Positions 1-10,661 of a stretch of DNA of 64,000 nucleotides are shown here, piece by piece. Each line of letters opens with the position of its first letter. Position 1 is the first letter of the stretch. Position numbers and translations under genes: made by a program. This DNA comes from Clostridium sp. KNHs205. Its GTDB lineage: Bacteria > Bacillota > Clostridia > Lachnospirales > Lachnospiraceae. The stretch is from contig NZ_JNLE01000003.1 of assembly GCF_000702945.1 (NCBI RefSeq), forward strand, positions 786,001 to 850,000, in the 5' to 3' direction. Below the pieces are notes generated by a model. That model saw only the letters and a list, made by a program, of their open reading frames with translations. It did no database searches and had not been told where the DNA came from.

Positions 1-116
1 GAACTTACCATAATACTCAGCAATATGCAAAATAGTCTTCAAATTACCTTTTATACACTTCAAGTAACAAACAACTTTCTTGAACTTTATTGTACGTTTA
101 AGACTCTAAATTTAAT

Positions 117-179
117 AATGTAGATGAAACCATAATTCTTGAGCAGATGGGACATAGTGATATTTCAACAACCAATTAG
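117..179 (+). pseudogene. Remnant of tyrosine recombinase C-terminus
   Basis: The frame starting at 117 reads NVDETIILEQMGHSDISTTN followed by a stop. This matches the box II neighbourhood of phage/transposon tyrosine recombinases (L/M-G-H-x-D-I-x-T-T-x-x-Y), in which the nucleophilic Tyr comes a few residues after TT. Here a TAG interrupts just before a Phe-Tyr-Tyr, and upstream codons carry stops, so the gene is dead. Nothing else of it is recognisable in the window; the rest may lie to the left. The family call comes from a short but characteristic motif. Confidence 0.5.
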
Positions 180-441
180 TTCTATTATTTCTTTATTAAA
201 AACCAAAAGACAAAAAAATCACAGAAAAATACGAAATTTCAGTTTAAGAAAAAAGTCTTCTTGCTTGAAAAGGTGTTACACTATAACAGTTTGTTAAAGT
301 ATCTGAAGGATGTAAAAAAGGTAGAACATAAAGTTAATAGATACAAAGTAATAATCCCCGGGGATTTGCTGCTGGCATTAACAGCATCGGATTAATACTA
401 CATATAATAAGGAAGCTTTATTACTGCATCAAATTAAACTG

Positions 442-470
442 TTGAAAAATAACGAGATATCGCTTATAAT
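442..470 (+). promoter_or_regulatory. Probable sigma-A promoter for gdhA leader
   Basis: TTGAAA (442-447), a 17-base spacer and a perfect TATAAT (465-470). Transcription would begin near 477, only about ten bases before the hairpin at 487-525. A second, weaker candidate lies upstream (TTAACA 378-383, TATAAT 403-408, 19-base spacer). Confidence 0.6.
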
Positions 471-486
471 TATTTTGAGCGAGGCC

Positions 487-525
487 AAAGGGTAACCCTG
501 TCTTTGTGTTACCCTTTTTTGTTTT
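487..525 (+). terminator. Intrinsic terminator / attenuator upstream of gdhA
   Basis: A ten-base perfect stem AAAGGGTAAC (487-496) / GTTACCCTTT (508-517) runs into a TTTTTTGTTTT tract. No gene lies just upstream that it would end, and it sits directly after the promoter, so it may act as an attenuator for gdhA. A second hairpin, GCTGTATGAA (580-589) / TTCATACAGC (613-622), ends shortly before the gdhA ribosome site. Confidence 0.6.
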
Positions 526-612
526 ACATATATTGGTATAGCTACGATGCCGGGAAATTGTATGGCTTTGGCAGCTCAGGCTGTATGAAAATTTAAGAGT
601 AGGCCACAATAA

Positions 613-1980
<1,368 letters not shown>

Positions 1981-2448
1981 AACGTTGAGTATTGCCGCCT
2001 TCAAAATATAGCAGGAATATAAGCAATTTTCGACACACAGACAGAGGATTAAAATAAATAAATTAACAGGGGTTACTGCTGAATGAACCTGACCTAGCCA
2101 TGATATGCTGCCGTCAGAGAGTTCACAGTAGTTCCTGGTTTTATACATGGCAGTGCAAGGAGTTATTTATATTATATTCAACTGTATTGTTAATATTTTA
2201 ATAGAATAAAATATAAAATCACACAACAATTCCTCAATTATCCAAAATATTTTGTAGGAATGTACCGTCGTACCGGTTATAATGAAATTGTATACATGTT
2301 ATTTACATAAAGATAGAAAATCATTGTTTATACAGTAAAACAGCGGAATATAAAGCATTTACTGAGGATAAAAAATGTTTTTTTATTAGTGAAAATGTTA
2401 TAAAAATGTAGAATTTCATTATGGTAAAGTACAGGTATTTGTTTACAC

Positions 2449-2477
2449 TTGACATTTATAATGTTTTATACTATTCT
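2449..2477 (+). promoter_or_regulatory. Candidate opp operon promoter
   Basis: Perfect TTGACA at 2449-2454, 17-base spacer, TATTCT at 2472-2477 (four of six consensus bases). It would give a leader of about 210 bases before oppB. Confidence 0.45.
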
Positions 2478-2548
2478 TTAAAAAGTGATATATAAATTGC
2501 TTATACTTAACATATATTGGTTATAATATATAATTTACCAACTCGAAT

Positions 2549-2597
2549 TTGCACAAGGATGTGTATAATATACACGCCACAGGTGCAATTTTTTTTA
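2549..2597 (+). terminator. Terminator-like hairpin in opp leader
   Basis: Nested stem: TTGCAC (2549-2554) pairs with GTGCAA (2583-2588), and GTGTAT (2561-2566) with ATACAC (2570-2575), followed by a run of T. It lies between the candidate promoter and oppB, so read-through would be needed for opp expression from that promoter. Confidence 0.5.
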
Positions 2598-2691
2598 TTT
2601 CTGGGTAAATATGTCTTTATGGTTAAAGGGTTTGCAATTAATATTTGATATATCATAGTGTTATAATAAAAGATAAAAGGTAGGTTATTGT

Positions 2692-3609
2692 ATGGGTAAG
2701 TACATTCTTAAAAGGGTGGGTGCGGCAATCCTGACCATATTCCTGGTTGCCACCATAACGTTTTTCCTTATGAACCTGGTACCAGGCGGTCCATTTGTTG
2801 CAGAAAAATCCATCAGTGAGCAGGCTCAGCAGGCACTGAGAGAAAAGTTCGGTCTGGATAAGCCACTGATTGTGCAATATAAAAATTATATGGTTAACGT
2901 ACTTCATGGAGATCTTGGTCTTAGCTTAAAGCAAAGAGGTCGTGATGTCACCGATATCATATTCAGTAAATTTCCAATCTCAGCAAGACTTGGTGGTATT
3001 TCCGTTGTTGTTGCGTTATTGATAGGAATTCCTCTTGGCTGTGTAGCTTCAGTTAACAGAGGCAAGTGGCTGGATAATTTTATTATCGTCATTGCTACAG
3101 GGGGTATTGCAGTACCAAGCTTTGTTATCTGTACTGTGGGTATGTACGTATTTGGTGTACATTTAGGCTGGCTTCCCACCTTTGGACTTACTTCACCATT
3201 ACATTATATCCTGCCGGTTTTTGCACTTTCCTTCTATCCCACAGCTTACATTACCAGATTGATGCGTTCATCTATGCTGGACGTAATAGGACAGGATTAT
3301 ATCCGTACCTCCAGAGCGAAAGGTGTTTCTCAGTTCTTATCCCTTTTCAAACATGCTCTGCGTAACGCGATACTGCCGGTAATTACTTATGTCGGCCCCC
3401 TGTTGGCATACACCCTGACAGGTAGTTTCATCGTTGAAAAGATCTTTGTTATCCCAGGACTTGGCGGTCAGTTCGTAAGTTCCATCATGAATCGTGATTA
3501 TACCGTTATCATGGGTACTACCATTTTTCTTGCAACGCTTGTTATCGTGATGAATACCCTGGTTGATATTGTTTATAAATTAATCGACCCTCGTATTCAG
3601 CTGAATTAG
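2692..3609 (+). CDS. oppB: Oligopeptide ABC transporter permease OppB
   Basis: First inner-membrane permease of a peptide importer. The 305 residues have the classical OppB/DppB layout: an N-terminal membrane helix (about 9-30), an extracellular segment with a G-x-x-GLDKP-like motif, then five helices. The EAA-loop region (SRAKGVSQFLSLFKHALRNA) contacts the ATPases. It is the first gene of a five-gene run with spacings of 9 to 72 bases ending in the binding lipoprotein gene. The complete gene set implies uptake of oligopeptides; exact substrates cannot be read from sequence. Confidence 0.93.
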   Translation: MGKYILKRVGAAILTIFLVATITFFLMNLVPGGPFVAEKSISEQAQQALREKFGLDKPLIVQYKNYMVNVLHGDLGLSLKQRGRDVTDIIFSKFPISARLGGISVVVALLIGIPLGCVASVNRGKWLDNFIIVIATGGIAVPSFVICTVGMYVFGVHLGWLPTFGLTSPLHYILPVFALSFYPTAYITRLMRSSMLDVIGQDYIRTSRAKGVSQFLSLFKHALRNAILPVITYVGPLLAYTLTGSFIVEKIFVIPGLGGQFVSSIMNRDYTVIMGTTIFLATLVIVMNTLVDIVYKLIDPRIQLN

Positions 3610-3618
3610 GAGGAAGAT

Positions 3619-4662
3619 ATGAAGGAAAAGAATATATTGAGCTTTCAGTTAAAGGTGGATGACTTTCTGCCTGCTACTGATGATGAGAAGCAGAGCCTGG
3701 TGCTGATGCGCCCCAGCGTAAGCTTCTGGAAAGATGCATTAAAAAGATTGGGTAAGAATAAGGTTGCAATGGTAAGCCTTGCTATCATTCTGTTTATAAT
3801 GATATTTTCCTTTTTCGTTCCCGGTTTATATCCTTATAAATATGACCAGCAGATTCAGGGTTCCGAATACCTAAAGCCTATGACCTATTCCGTACAGGAG
3901 CAGGCAAGGATTGATTCCGGCGAGAAGGTATTCCCTCATCTTCTGGGAACGGATAACCTGGGTCGTGATTATGCAGTACGATTGATGGTGGGAAGCCGAA
4001 TATCTCTGTTGGTCGGGCTTATCGCTTCAGGAATCATTTTAATAATCGGATCACTTTACGGTTCCGTAGCCGGTTTCTTTGGCGGCTGGACAGATATGAT
4101 CATGATGCGTCTGGCGGATATAGTATACACGGTACCTGATATTTTATTGATAGTATTAATATCTTTTGCTATAAATGAGCCTATGAAAACTTTGGCGACA
4201 AAGCCGGGCTTTCAATGGATACAGACAGTAGGTGTCAATCTTATCAGTATCTTCCTGGTATTTGCACTGCTCTACTGGGTTGGTATGGCTCGTATCGTAA
4301 GAAGCCAGGTACTTACTTTAAAACAAAGTGAGTATGTGACCGCAGCCAAAGCCCTGGGTGCTTCTAACGGACGTATTATCCGCAAGCATCTGCTGACCAA
4401 TTGTATCGGTACTTTGATTGTAACAACAACCTTACAGATTCCAGCCTCCATTTTTACGGAAAGCTTCTTAAGCTTCTTAGGATTAGGTGTTGCGATTCCG
4501 CTTCCCTCCTTGGGCTCCCTTGCAAGTGATGCCGTAAATGGTTTGAATACTTATCCATATTTGCTGATAGCTCCGGCTATCACCATCAGTCTCATTATCC
4601 TCAGCTTCAATTTATTTGGTGACGGTCTGCGTGACGCATTCGATCCCAAGATGAAGAGCTGA
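3619..4662 (+). CDS. oppC: Oligopeptide ABC transporter permease OppC
   Basis: Second permease, partner of OppB. It has 347 residues with a cytoplasmic N-terminus of about 45 residues, then a helix (KVAMVSLAIILFIMIFSFFV), the typical HLLGTDNLGRDYAVRLM motif near residue 113, and five further helices. The EAA loop reads VTAAKALGASNGRIIRKHLL. AGGAGG just before the start fixes it. Nine bases separate it from oppB. Family assignment is firm; the N-terminal extension is slightly longer than in many OppC proteins. Confidence 0.93.
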   Translation: MKEKNILSFQLKVDDFLPATDDEKQSLVLMRPSVSFWKDALKRLGKNKVAMVSLAIILFIMIFSFFVPGLYPYKYDQQIQGSEYLKPMTYSVQEQARIDSGEKVFPHLLGTDNLGRDYAVRLMVGSRISLLVGLIASGIILIIGSLYGSVAGFFGGWTDMIMMRLADIVYTVPDILLIVLISFAINEPMKTLATKPGFQWIQTVGVNLISIFLVFALLYWVGMARIVRSQVLTLKQSEYVTAAKALGASNGRIIRKHLLTNCIGTLIVTTTLQIPASIFTESFLSFLGLGVAIPLPSLGSLASDAVNGLNTYPYLLIAPAITISLIILSFNLFGDGLRDAFDPKMKS

Positions 4663-4685
4663 CAGGTGGAGAGGAGTAACTTTAA

Positions 4686-5696
4686 ATGAATGAATATTTA
4701 GTTGATATACAAAATGAGCGGCTCTCATTCTTTACCCCTGCAGGTGAAGTAAAATCCCTTAATGATGTCTCTCTGTCTGTCAGAGAAGGCGAAGTACTGG
4801 GAATAGTTGGAGAGAGTGGTTCCGGAAAATCCGTAACGGCCTACAGCCTTATGGGAATTACTGCACATCCGGGACGTATGATAGGCGGAGATATCTATTT
4901 TAACGGCCATCATATTAATAAGATGAAAGAAAAAGAAATGCGTAAGATTCGCGGTAATGAAGTATCCATTATATTTCAGGATCCCATGACCAGCTTGAAT
5001 CCCGTATTCACTATCGGTAATCAGATAATGGAAGCAATCCTGCTCCATACTGATAAAAATAAAAAGCAGGCTTTTGACAGAGCAAAGGAATTACTTCAGC
5101 TGGTTGGTATCAACGAGCCGGAGAAACGTCTGAAACAGCATCCTCATGAATTATCCGGCGGTATGCGTCAGCGTGTTATGATTGCCATGGCTCTTGCCTG
5201 TGAACCGAAACTGCTGATTGCAGACGAACCCACAACAGCTCTTGACGTTACCATTCAGGCACAGATTTTAGAGCTGATGACGGAACTTAAGAATAAGCTT
5301 GGAATGGCCATTATTCTAATAACCCATGATCTCGGTGTAGTAGCCGGCATGTGTGACAGAATAGCCGTAATGTATGCCGGTAAGGTTGTAGAGACAGGAA
5401 CTACAGATGAAATCTTCTATCATCCGTCTCATGAATATACCAAAGGACTGCTGCAAAGTGTTCCAAGTCTGAATGACACAGACCATAAGAAGCTGATCCC
5501 CATTGAAGGTCAGCCTGTAGATATGCTGAATCCGCCGGCCGGATGTCCTTTTGCACCCCGCTGCCGCGCCTGTATGAAGATCTGTCTTCGTACAATGCCT
5601 GCGTACACACAGGTTGCAGAGGATCATTACAGTGCCTGCTGGCTCTTGGATAAAGAGAAATTTGAAAAAGGGGAGGTGCAGACCAATGGAAAATAA
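4686..5696 (+). CDS. oppD: Oligopeptide ABC transporter ATPase OppD
   Basis: One of the two ATPases driving the importer. Walker A is [11 protein letters not shown] (about 41-51), the Q-loop is [10 protein letters not shown], the signature is LSGGMRQR, Walker B is [12 protein letters not shown], and the switch is ITHDLG. The C-terminal oligopeptide-transporter extension carries cysteines (GCPFAPRC, C-x5-C, a later SACW), the conserved C-terminal cysteine cluster of OppD/DppD proteins that can bind an Fe-S cluster. 336 residues is normal. It overlaps the next start by 11 bases, implying coupling. Confidence 0.93.
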   Translation: MNEYLVDIQNERLSFFTPAGEVKSLNDVSLSVREGEVLGIVGESGSGKSVTAYSLMGITAHPGRMIGGDIYFNGHHINKMKEKEMRKIRGNEVSIIFQDPMTSLNPVFTIGNQIMEAILLHTDKNKKQAFDRAKELLQLVGINEPEKRLKQHPHELSGGMRQRVMIAMALACEPKLLIADEPTTALDVTIQAQILELMTELKNKLGMAIILITHDLGVVAGMCDRIAVMYAGKVVETGTTDEIFYHPSHEYTKGLLQSVPSLNDTDHKKLIPIEGQPVDMLNPPAGCPFAPRCRACMKICLRTMPAYTQVAEDHYSACWLLDKEKFEKGEVQTNGK

Positions 5697-6663
5697 GAAA
5701 CTGGTCGAGGTAGAGCACCTTAAACAGTATTTTCCTGTACATGGTGGAAAATTCGGAGAGAAAAGAGTAGTAAAGGCTGTAGATGATGTATCCTTTTTTG
5801 TAAACAAAGGAGAAACCCTCGGTCTGGTAGGAGAATCCGGTTGTGGCAAGACAACTACCGGCAGAACCCTCCTTCGCCTCCATGAACCAACGGGAGGTAA
5901 GATAATATATGACGGTAAAGACATTACTCATGCAAAAATGCTTCCTTACCGCAGGAAGATGCAGATAGTATTCCAGGATCCATACGCCAGTCTGGACCCT
6001 CGTATGACAGTTGGTGATATTGTGGGTGAAGCCATAGATATTCACAAGCTGGCTGCTAATGCAAAAGAACGCCGCGACCGTATAGTTGAACTGTTAAGCC
6101 TTGTTGGTCTTAATACGGAGCATGCCAATCGTTATCCCCATGAATTTTCCGGCGGACAGCGTCAGCGTGTAGGCATCGCCAGAGCTCTGGCAGTTAACCC
6201 TGAATTCATTGTCTGTGATGAACCGATTTCTGCCTTGGATGTATCCATTCAGGCCCAGGTAGTCAACATGTTTGAAGAACTCCAGGCGAATATGGGACTT
6301 ACTTATTTGTTTATCTCCCATAATCTCAGCGTTGTAAAGCATATTTCCAACCGTATCGGCGTAATGTATCTGGGTAAGCTGGTAGAATTAGCAGACAGTT
6401 ATGAATTAACAACTCATAGTGTTCATCCTTATACACGAAGCCTGATTTCTGCAATCCCCGTTGCAGATCCGAAAACTACAAGAAACTCCAAGCGTATAGT
6501 CCTTGCAGGGGATGTACCAAGTCCCGTATTTCCGCCTTCCGGATGCCGCTTTCGAACCCGCTGCCCTTATGCGGATGAGCGTTGTGCTGCTGAAGAACCG
6601 GTATTTAAGGAAGTATCCGCCGGACATTATGCAGCCTGCCACCACCTTGACCGTGTAAAATAA
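5686..6663 (+). CDS. oppF: Oligopeptide ABC transporter ATPase OppF
   Basis: Second ATPase, 325 residues. Walker [17 protein letters not shown]-loop [14 protein letters not shown], signature [15 protein letters not shown], Walker [13 protein letters not shown], switch ISHNLSVV. The C-terminus has the same cysteine pattern as OppD ([11 protein letters not shown], then AACHH). An in-frame ATG at 5614 lies deep inside oppD; the ATG at 5686 follows GGGGAGG at the right distance and gives [12 protein letters not shown], so that start is used. Confidence 0.93.
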   Translation: MENKKLVEVEHLKQYFPVHGGKFGEKRVVKAVDDVSFFVNKGETLGLVGESGCGKTTTGRTLLRLHEPTGGKIIYDGKDITHAKMLPYRRKMQIVFQDPYASLDPRMTVGDIVGEAIDIHKLAANAKERRDRIVELLSLVGLNTEHANRYPHEFSGGQRQRVGIARALAVNPEFIVCDEPISALDVSIQAQVVNMFEELQANMGLTYLFISHNLSVVKHISNRIGVMYLGKLVELADSYELTTHSVHPYTRSLISAIPVADPKTTRNSKRIVLAGDVPSPVFPPSGCRFRTRCPYADERCAAEEPVFKEVSAGHYAACHHLDRVK

Positions 6664-6735
6664 TAACGGTTCCCTGATATTGCCCAATCTCACCGAAACG
6701 GTGAATTGTATATAAACCTTAAAAGGAGGAAATTT

Positions 6736-8418
6736 ATGAAAAGAAAGCTTTCACTTTTATTAATTCTTATTATGATGGCAACAACAGTTCTTGCGGCTTG
6801 CGGCAAAGCTGACACTAATAAGAACAACGGCAGTAACGGTACTAACAGCGGCAGTGATGCCGGCACCACAGACACACCTTCTGAATCAGCAAAACAGCTG
6901 GTAGCGCAGATCGGTCCTAACCCTGAAACTCTTGATCCTGCTCTTAACAGTGCTGTTGATGGTGGTAACATGCTATTATTCGCATTTGATACCCTGTTAG
7001 CAATTGATAAGGATAACAAGGTTATCCCCGGCGCTGCTGAGTCTTATGAAGTAAGTCCTGACGGCCTTACCTGGACATTTAAGCTCCGTGCAGGGTTAAA
7101 ATGGTCTGATGGCTCTCCTTTAACAGCAAATGATTTCGTATACAGCTGGAAACGTGTTGCTGACCCTGCTACCGCTGCTCCTTATGGCGAGACAGTACTT
7201 GGTATGGTTAAAGGTTATGCTGAAGCTGCTGGCGGCGACATAGACGCTTTAGCAGTATCTGCACCTGATGACACAACATTTAAAGTTGAACTTTCAAATC
7301 CTTGCGCATATTTTGATAAGCTTGCAGCATTCGGTGTATTAAGCCCCGTAAATAAGGCAACAATCGAAGCGAACGGTGATGCTTGGGCTACAAAGCCTGA
7401 AACATATATCAGCAATGGTCCTTTCTATATCACTGAGTGGGTACCCAGTTCCTACATCCTGTTTACTAAGAATCCCAACTACTGGGATGCTGCTTCAATT
7501 AAACTGGATTCCATTAAGCTTCTTCTGATTGAAGATCCAAATGCTTCATATGGTGCTTACCAAAGTAGTGAAGCAATGATGATCAAAGATGTTCCTACAG
7601 CTGAAATTCCTTCACTGCAGGGTAATCCAGAATTCCACATTGATCCTAATTTAGGAACCTATTATATTGATCTTAATAACACACTTGATCAGTTTTCTGA
7701 TCCGAAAGTACGTCAGGCCTTAAGCCTTGCAATTGATAGAAAATATGTAGCTAATACATTAATGCAGGGAACCTATACTCCTGCTACTAACTTCATCGGT
7801 ACTGGTGTTGTAGATTGGGATGGCAGCTACTTTATGGATAACGCTAACGGCGGAGCTCCTTATATCAACATTGAAGATCATGCCGGAAACCTTGCAAAAG
7901 CAAAAGAACTTATGAAAGAAGCCGGATATCCTGACGGAAAAGGGTTCCCGGTTATCAACTACTCCCTTAATGATACCGGTTACCACAAGGTTGTTGCTCA
8001 GTATTTACAGCAGGCTTGGAAAGAGCTTGGAGTTACTGTAAATGTTAACGTTGTTGAGTGGGCTTCCTTTACTCCTATGCGTCGTGCCGGAGATTATGAA
8101 GCAAGCCGTGACGGTTGGGTGTTCGATTACAATGATCCTTCCAACATGCTCGACCTTATGGTTAGTACAAATGGTAACAATAATGCCAAGTACAATAATC
8201 CTGCATATGATGAGTTAATGAAGAAAGCAGCTGCTGAGACAGATCCTAAGACTCGTTCCGGATATCTGCATGAGGCAGAAGATTTAGTAATGGCTGAAGC
8301 TGGTATTATTCCGGTTGCTTATTACAATGACTTCTATCTTCAGAGCTCAAAAATTACAGGTTCCTGGCATTCTCCTTATGGATACTGGTACTTCCAGTAT
8401 GCTGATATTACAGAATAA
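6736..8418 (+). CDS. oppA: Peptide-binding lipoprotein OppA (SBP family 5)
   Basis: Extracellular solute-binding protein that delivers peptides to OppBC. 560 residues. A lipoprotein signal is clear: basic start, hydrophobic stretch, and lipobox TVLAAC with the modified Cys near residue 22, followed by an Asn/Gly/Ser-rich linker. The mature part shows family-5 motifs such as NPETLDPALNSAVDGG, YEVSPDGLTWTFKLRAGLKW and SDGSPLTANDFVYSWKR. AAGGAGG precedes the ATG at 6736; the in-frame ATG at 6706 has no site. Placing the binding protein last, after the permeases and ATPases, is common in clostridia. Confidence 0.94.
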   Translation: MKRKLSLLLILIMMATTVLAACGKADTNKNNGSNGTNSGSDAGTTDTPSESAKQLVAQIGPNPETLDPALNSAVDGGNMLLFAFDTLLAIDKDNKVIPGAAESYEVSPDGLTWTFKLRAGLKWSDGSPLTANDFVYSWKRVADPATAAPYGETVLGMVKGYAEAAGGDIDALAVSAPDDTTFKVELSNPCAYFDKLAAFGVLSPVNKATIEANGDAWATKPETYISNGPFYITEWVPSSYILFTKNPNYWDAASIKLDSIKLLLIEDPNASYGAYQSSEAMMIKDVPTAEIPSLQGNPEFHIDPNLGTYYIDLNNTLDQFSDPKVRQALSLAIDRKYVANTLMQGTYTPATNFIGTGVVDWDGSYFMDNANGGAPYINIEDHAGNLAKAKELMKEAGYPDGKGFPVINYSLNDTGYHKVVAQYLQQAWKELGVTVNVNVVEWASFTPMRRAGDYEASRDGWVFDYNDPSNMLDLMVSTNGNNNAKYNNPAYDELMKKAAAETDPKTRSGYLHEAEDLVMAEAGIIPVAYYNDFYLQSSKITGSWHSPYGYWYFQYADITE

Positions 8419-8493
8419 TCTATAATAGATAAAATTGTATTATCGGTTTCCGTAACTGGAATATTAAAAGAATATGTAATGATATAATAATAG

Positions 8494-8594
8494 AAAAAGA
8501 GAGTATTCCTAAAAGATTTGAACTGACCTCCTATATGTTAGATTTTTAGTCTGACTTATGGGGGCAGTTCATTGGTTAGGGATACTCTCTTTTT
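8494..8594. terminator. Bidirectional nested hairpin between oppA and DUF554 gene
   Basis: The outer 19-base arms AAAAAGAGAGTATTCCTAA (8494-8512) and TTAGGGATACTCTCTTTTT (8576-8594) pair almost perfectly and carry A and T tracts suited to termination on both strands. Inside lies a second palindrome, GAACTGACCTCC (8520-8531) / GGGGGCAGTTC (8560-8570), whose ends resemble IS150-type (IS3 family) terminal repeats. It separates convergent genes. Confidence 0.65.
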
Positions 8595-8687
8595 AATCCA
8601 TTGCTTTGCAGACAGCCAGTTATGCCTTACTGCCTTCGCTTACAGAAGGTTTTACCCGCTTTAACTTATAAGTATTAAATGTGCGTA

Positions 8688-9416
8688 TTATAATAAAGGC
8701 AGTATCACATGGGACCAGAAATAGGAAAAGGGCATAACCAATACCATGGCAGGAAGCATATTGGCTACCGGAAAGGACTTTATACCTGAGATACGCAAAC
8801 CGGTTGCAAGCATCAGGATACCACCGCAGGCTGTAAAATCATTTAGCATTTCTTTCGTGGTCAGCGGCAGAATAAAAACTGCACTAAGAAATAAAATAAA
8901 AAAGATGATGAACTGTGGAATACAGACCAGGCAGACAATAAATCCGAGACTGGCACCGAAAATAGCAGCAGTAAAAAAGTCCAGGATAGATTTGGAAATT
9001 AGTATGGTGTGGTCTCCTGTCATACCGGATTGCAGAGATCCGAAAATACCGGTTCCGCTGGCACAGAATAATACAATAATACTTACGAGTTTTTGAAGGA
9101 GCTCCTCCTTGCCTATACTATCGCTTTTAAGGGAAAAGATTCTGGCGACAGGAGCCTGCACCTTACTGGCAGCCAGACTTATACCGTGCTCCAGACGGAT
9201 TATTTCTCCTATTGCAGTACCGATGATAACAGCAAAAATAACCGCTGGCAGGTTGGTTAAATTAACAATAGAAGCAATACCCATTGACATGGAAGCAACA
9301 CCAAAGATTAAGGTCAGGTTGTTTCGCAGCTGCTCGGGAAGTTTATTACCCAATAAGACGCCTGAAGCGCCGCCTGTGAGTATTGCCAGGCTGTTCACGA
9401 TAATTCCGATTGGCAT
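8688..9416 (-). CDS. DUF554 family membrane protein (YdfK/YqgA-like)
   Basis: Integral membrane protein of unknown function; members resemble small transport-like proteins. 242 residues from the chosen start, which is preceded on the minus strand by AGAGGT and gives MPIGIIVNSLAILTGGASG. The segment SGVLLGNKLPEQLRNNLTLIFG followed by repeated hydrophobic helices and the KLVSIIVLFCASGTGIFGSL block is typical of the family. An upstream in-frame ATG (9458) lacks a ribosome site. It is convergent with oppA across the hairpin at 8494-8594. No function is inferred. Confidence 0.85.
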   Translation of the reverse strand: MPIGIIVNSLAILTGGASGVLLGNKLPEQLRNNLTLIFGVASMSMGIASIVNLTNLPAVIFAVIIGTAIGEIIRLEHGISLAASKVQAPVARIFSLKSDSIGKEELLQKLVSIIVLFCASGTGIFGSLQSGMTGDHTILISKSILDFFTAAIFGASLGFIVCLVCIPQFIIFFILFLSAVFILPLTTKEMLNDFTACGGILMLATGLRISGIKSFPVANMLPAMVLVMPFSYFWSHVILPLL

Positions 9417-9540
9417 CTTGTTATACCTCTTCTTATTTAGATTATGTCCGAAACACAATTATCTGCTGTAATTTATCAGGACAATAAGAATACTATGAAC
9501 TGTATTGTTACTATACAGTCAAGTAAAATCTAAAAAATAT

Positions 9541-10383
9541 CTATAATTTTCTCACAGGTATTTGAAGACAGCAATAATCCACCTCATTTTCTGAGGTGTA
9601 GAAGGTAGCATCTAACAAACAGACATCAAGTACGTCGCCAATTATCTCATAATGCTGTTTATGTATCCACTCTTTAAGGAAACGAAAATCCTTCTCATCA
9701 TATGGGAAAGAGTATTTATACATACATGCAAAGGTAGTGCCGGGAATATCCTCGATGCCGGAAATATTAATAAAACCGGGGATATCTTCCTGTGTGTCAG
9801 GAAGGACTATAAAGATACCTGCGTCCTTATAAAAATCCTCCGTACCAAAGCTGCTTTGCCGGATAAGTGTGCCAAAACCATTGGAGGGCAGGATGCGGTA
9901 ATCATATAGCAGATTCCAGCCCTTCATCAGTGTAAGACGAAGTATATCTTTACCGGGCTTTGATGGAAAAGGCATATACAGGACTTTTCTGGGAGGGAGG
10001 GTTTTAATAATTGGTGTGTTAAGAATATGACTCACCCGTGTATCTTCATAAAAGTTAATTCGCTGCTGCAGGAGCATGCTGGTTCTGTTTAACTCCTGTA
10101 TTTGCTCTTCAATTTGATTTCTTTGCCTTTCTAATAGATTAATCACCGAATCAGGGTTTCTATTCTCAATACTGTTCTTAATGTCCTCCAATTTTACCCC
10201 TAACTTTTTAAGAAGGCAGATTTCCCTGAGAAAGGGTATCTGGTATATGCTGTAATAACGGTAGCCATGTTCGTTAACATATACTGGTTTTAACAGATCT
10301 ATATGATCGTAGTAGATGAGTGTTTGCCTGGTAAGATGATGCAGCTTGGCCATTTTGCTGATTGAAATAAATTCTCCATCCAT
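9541..10383 (-). CDS. MerR family regulator with effector-binding domain (BltR/BmrR-like)
   Basis: Transcriptional regulator that remodels a long-spacer promoter when a ligand binds. 280 residues. The N-terminal winged helix shows ISKMAKLHHLTRQTLIYYD and GYRYYSIYQIPFL (residues about 7-55), then a dimer coiled coil (LLERQRNQIEEQIQELNRTS), then a GyrI-like C-terminal domain (about 125-280) like those sensing lipophilic drugs. AAAGGGG precedes the ATG. It is divergent from the chemoreceptor gene and next to the DUF554 gene; no efflux pump adjoins it, so its target is unknown. Confidence 0.85.
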   Translation of the reverse strand: MDGEFISISKMAKLHHLTRQTLIYYDHIDLLKPVYVNEHGYRYYSIYQIPFLREICLLKKLGVKLEDIKNSIENRNPDSVINLLERQRNQIEEQIQELNRTSMLLQQRINFYEDTRVSHILNTPIIKTLPPRKVLYMPFPSKPGKDILRLTLMKGWNLLYDYRILPSNGFGTLIRQSSFGTEDFYKDAGIFIVLPDTQEDIPGFINISGIEDIPGTTFACMYKYSFPYDEKDFRFLKEWIHKQHYEIIGDVLDVCLLDATFYTSENEVDYCCLQIPVRKL

Positions 10384-10455
10384 AATAACCCCTTTCGTGA
10401 ATATCAGATTGAACCTCGACTAAATTAGTATAGCATAGATATTGTCAGCAGAACA

Positions 10456-10486
10456 GGATTTACCGGAGTTGGTCAGCGGTAAATCC
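10456..10486. other. Inverted repeat between merR and chemoreceptor genes
   Basis: Ten-base perfect arms GGATTTACCG (10456-10465) and CGGTAAATCC (10477-10486) with an 11-base loop. No T tract follows on either strand, so an operator or mRNA structure is more likely than a terminator. Confidence 0.4.
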
Positions 10487-10568
10487 CAGAAAATATTCAC
10501 AAAATATCCTGTAAATTAAGCAAAATTAGCAGTTAAAAGTAAAAATCCGCACACCATAAAGGTTTCTA

Positions 10569-10596
10569 TTCACAATGTCGAGATATGTGATATAAT
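10569..10596 (+). promoter_or_regulatory. Promoter of chemoreceptor gene
   Basis: TTCACA (10569-10574), 16-base spacer, perfect TATAAT (10591-10596), about 65 bases before the ATG. Confidence 0.6.
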
Positions 10597-10661
10597 GTAT
10601 TAAAATGTCATGCTGATAGTAGGGTATCAGATGAAATCTTTCATGGGAAAGGGAGTTAAAG

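Larger units (their letters stand above)
1981..2691. other. Long AT-rich intergenic region, opp leader
   Basis: No convincing gene. The 69-codon minus frame at 1939-2148 overlaps gdhA and has no ribosome site. The right part holds the candidate opp promoter (2449-2477) and a terminator-like hairpin (2549-2597). A further strong TATAAT lies at 2522-2527 with TTGCTT at 2497-2502. Confidence 0.5.

Noticed and set aside
2146..2208. 20-codon hydrophobic frame beginning MAVQGVIYII
   Set aside because: No ribosome site and base composition explains the hydrophobic codons.
5401..6045. Long minus-strand frames (202 and 214 codons) across oppD/oppF
   Set aside because: They lie opposite well-conserved ATPase genes, have no ribosome sites and no recognisable protein features.
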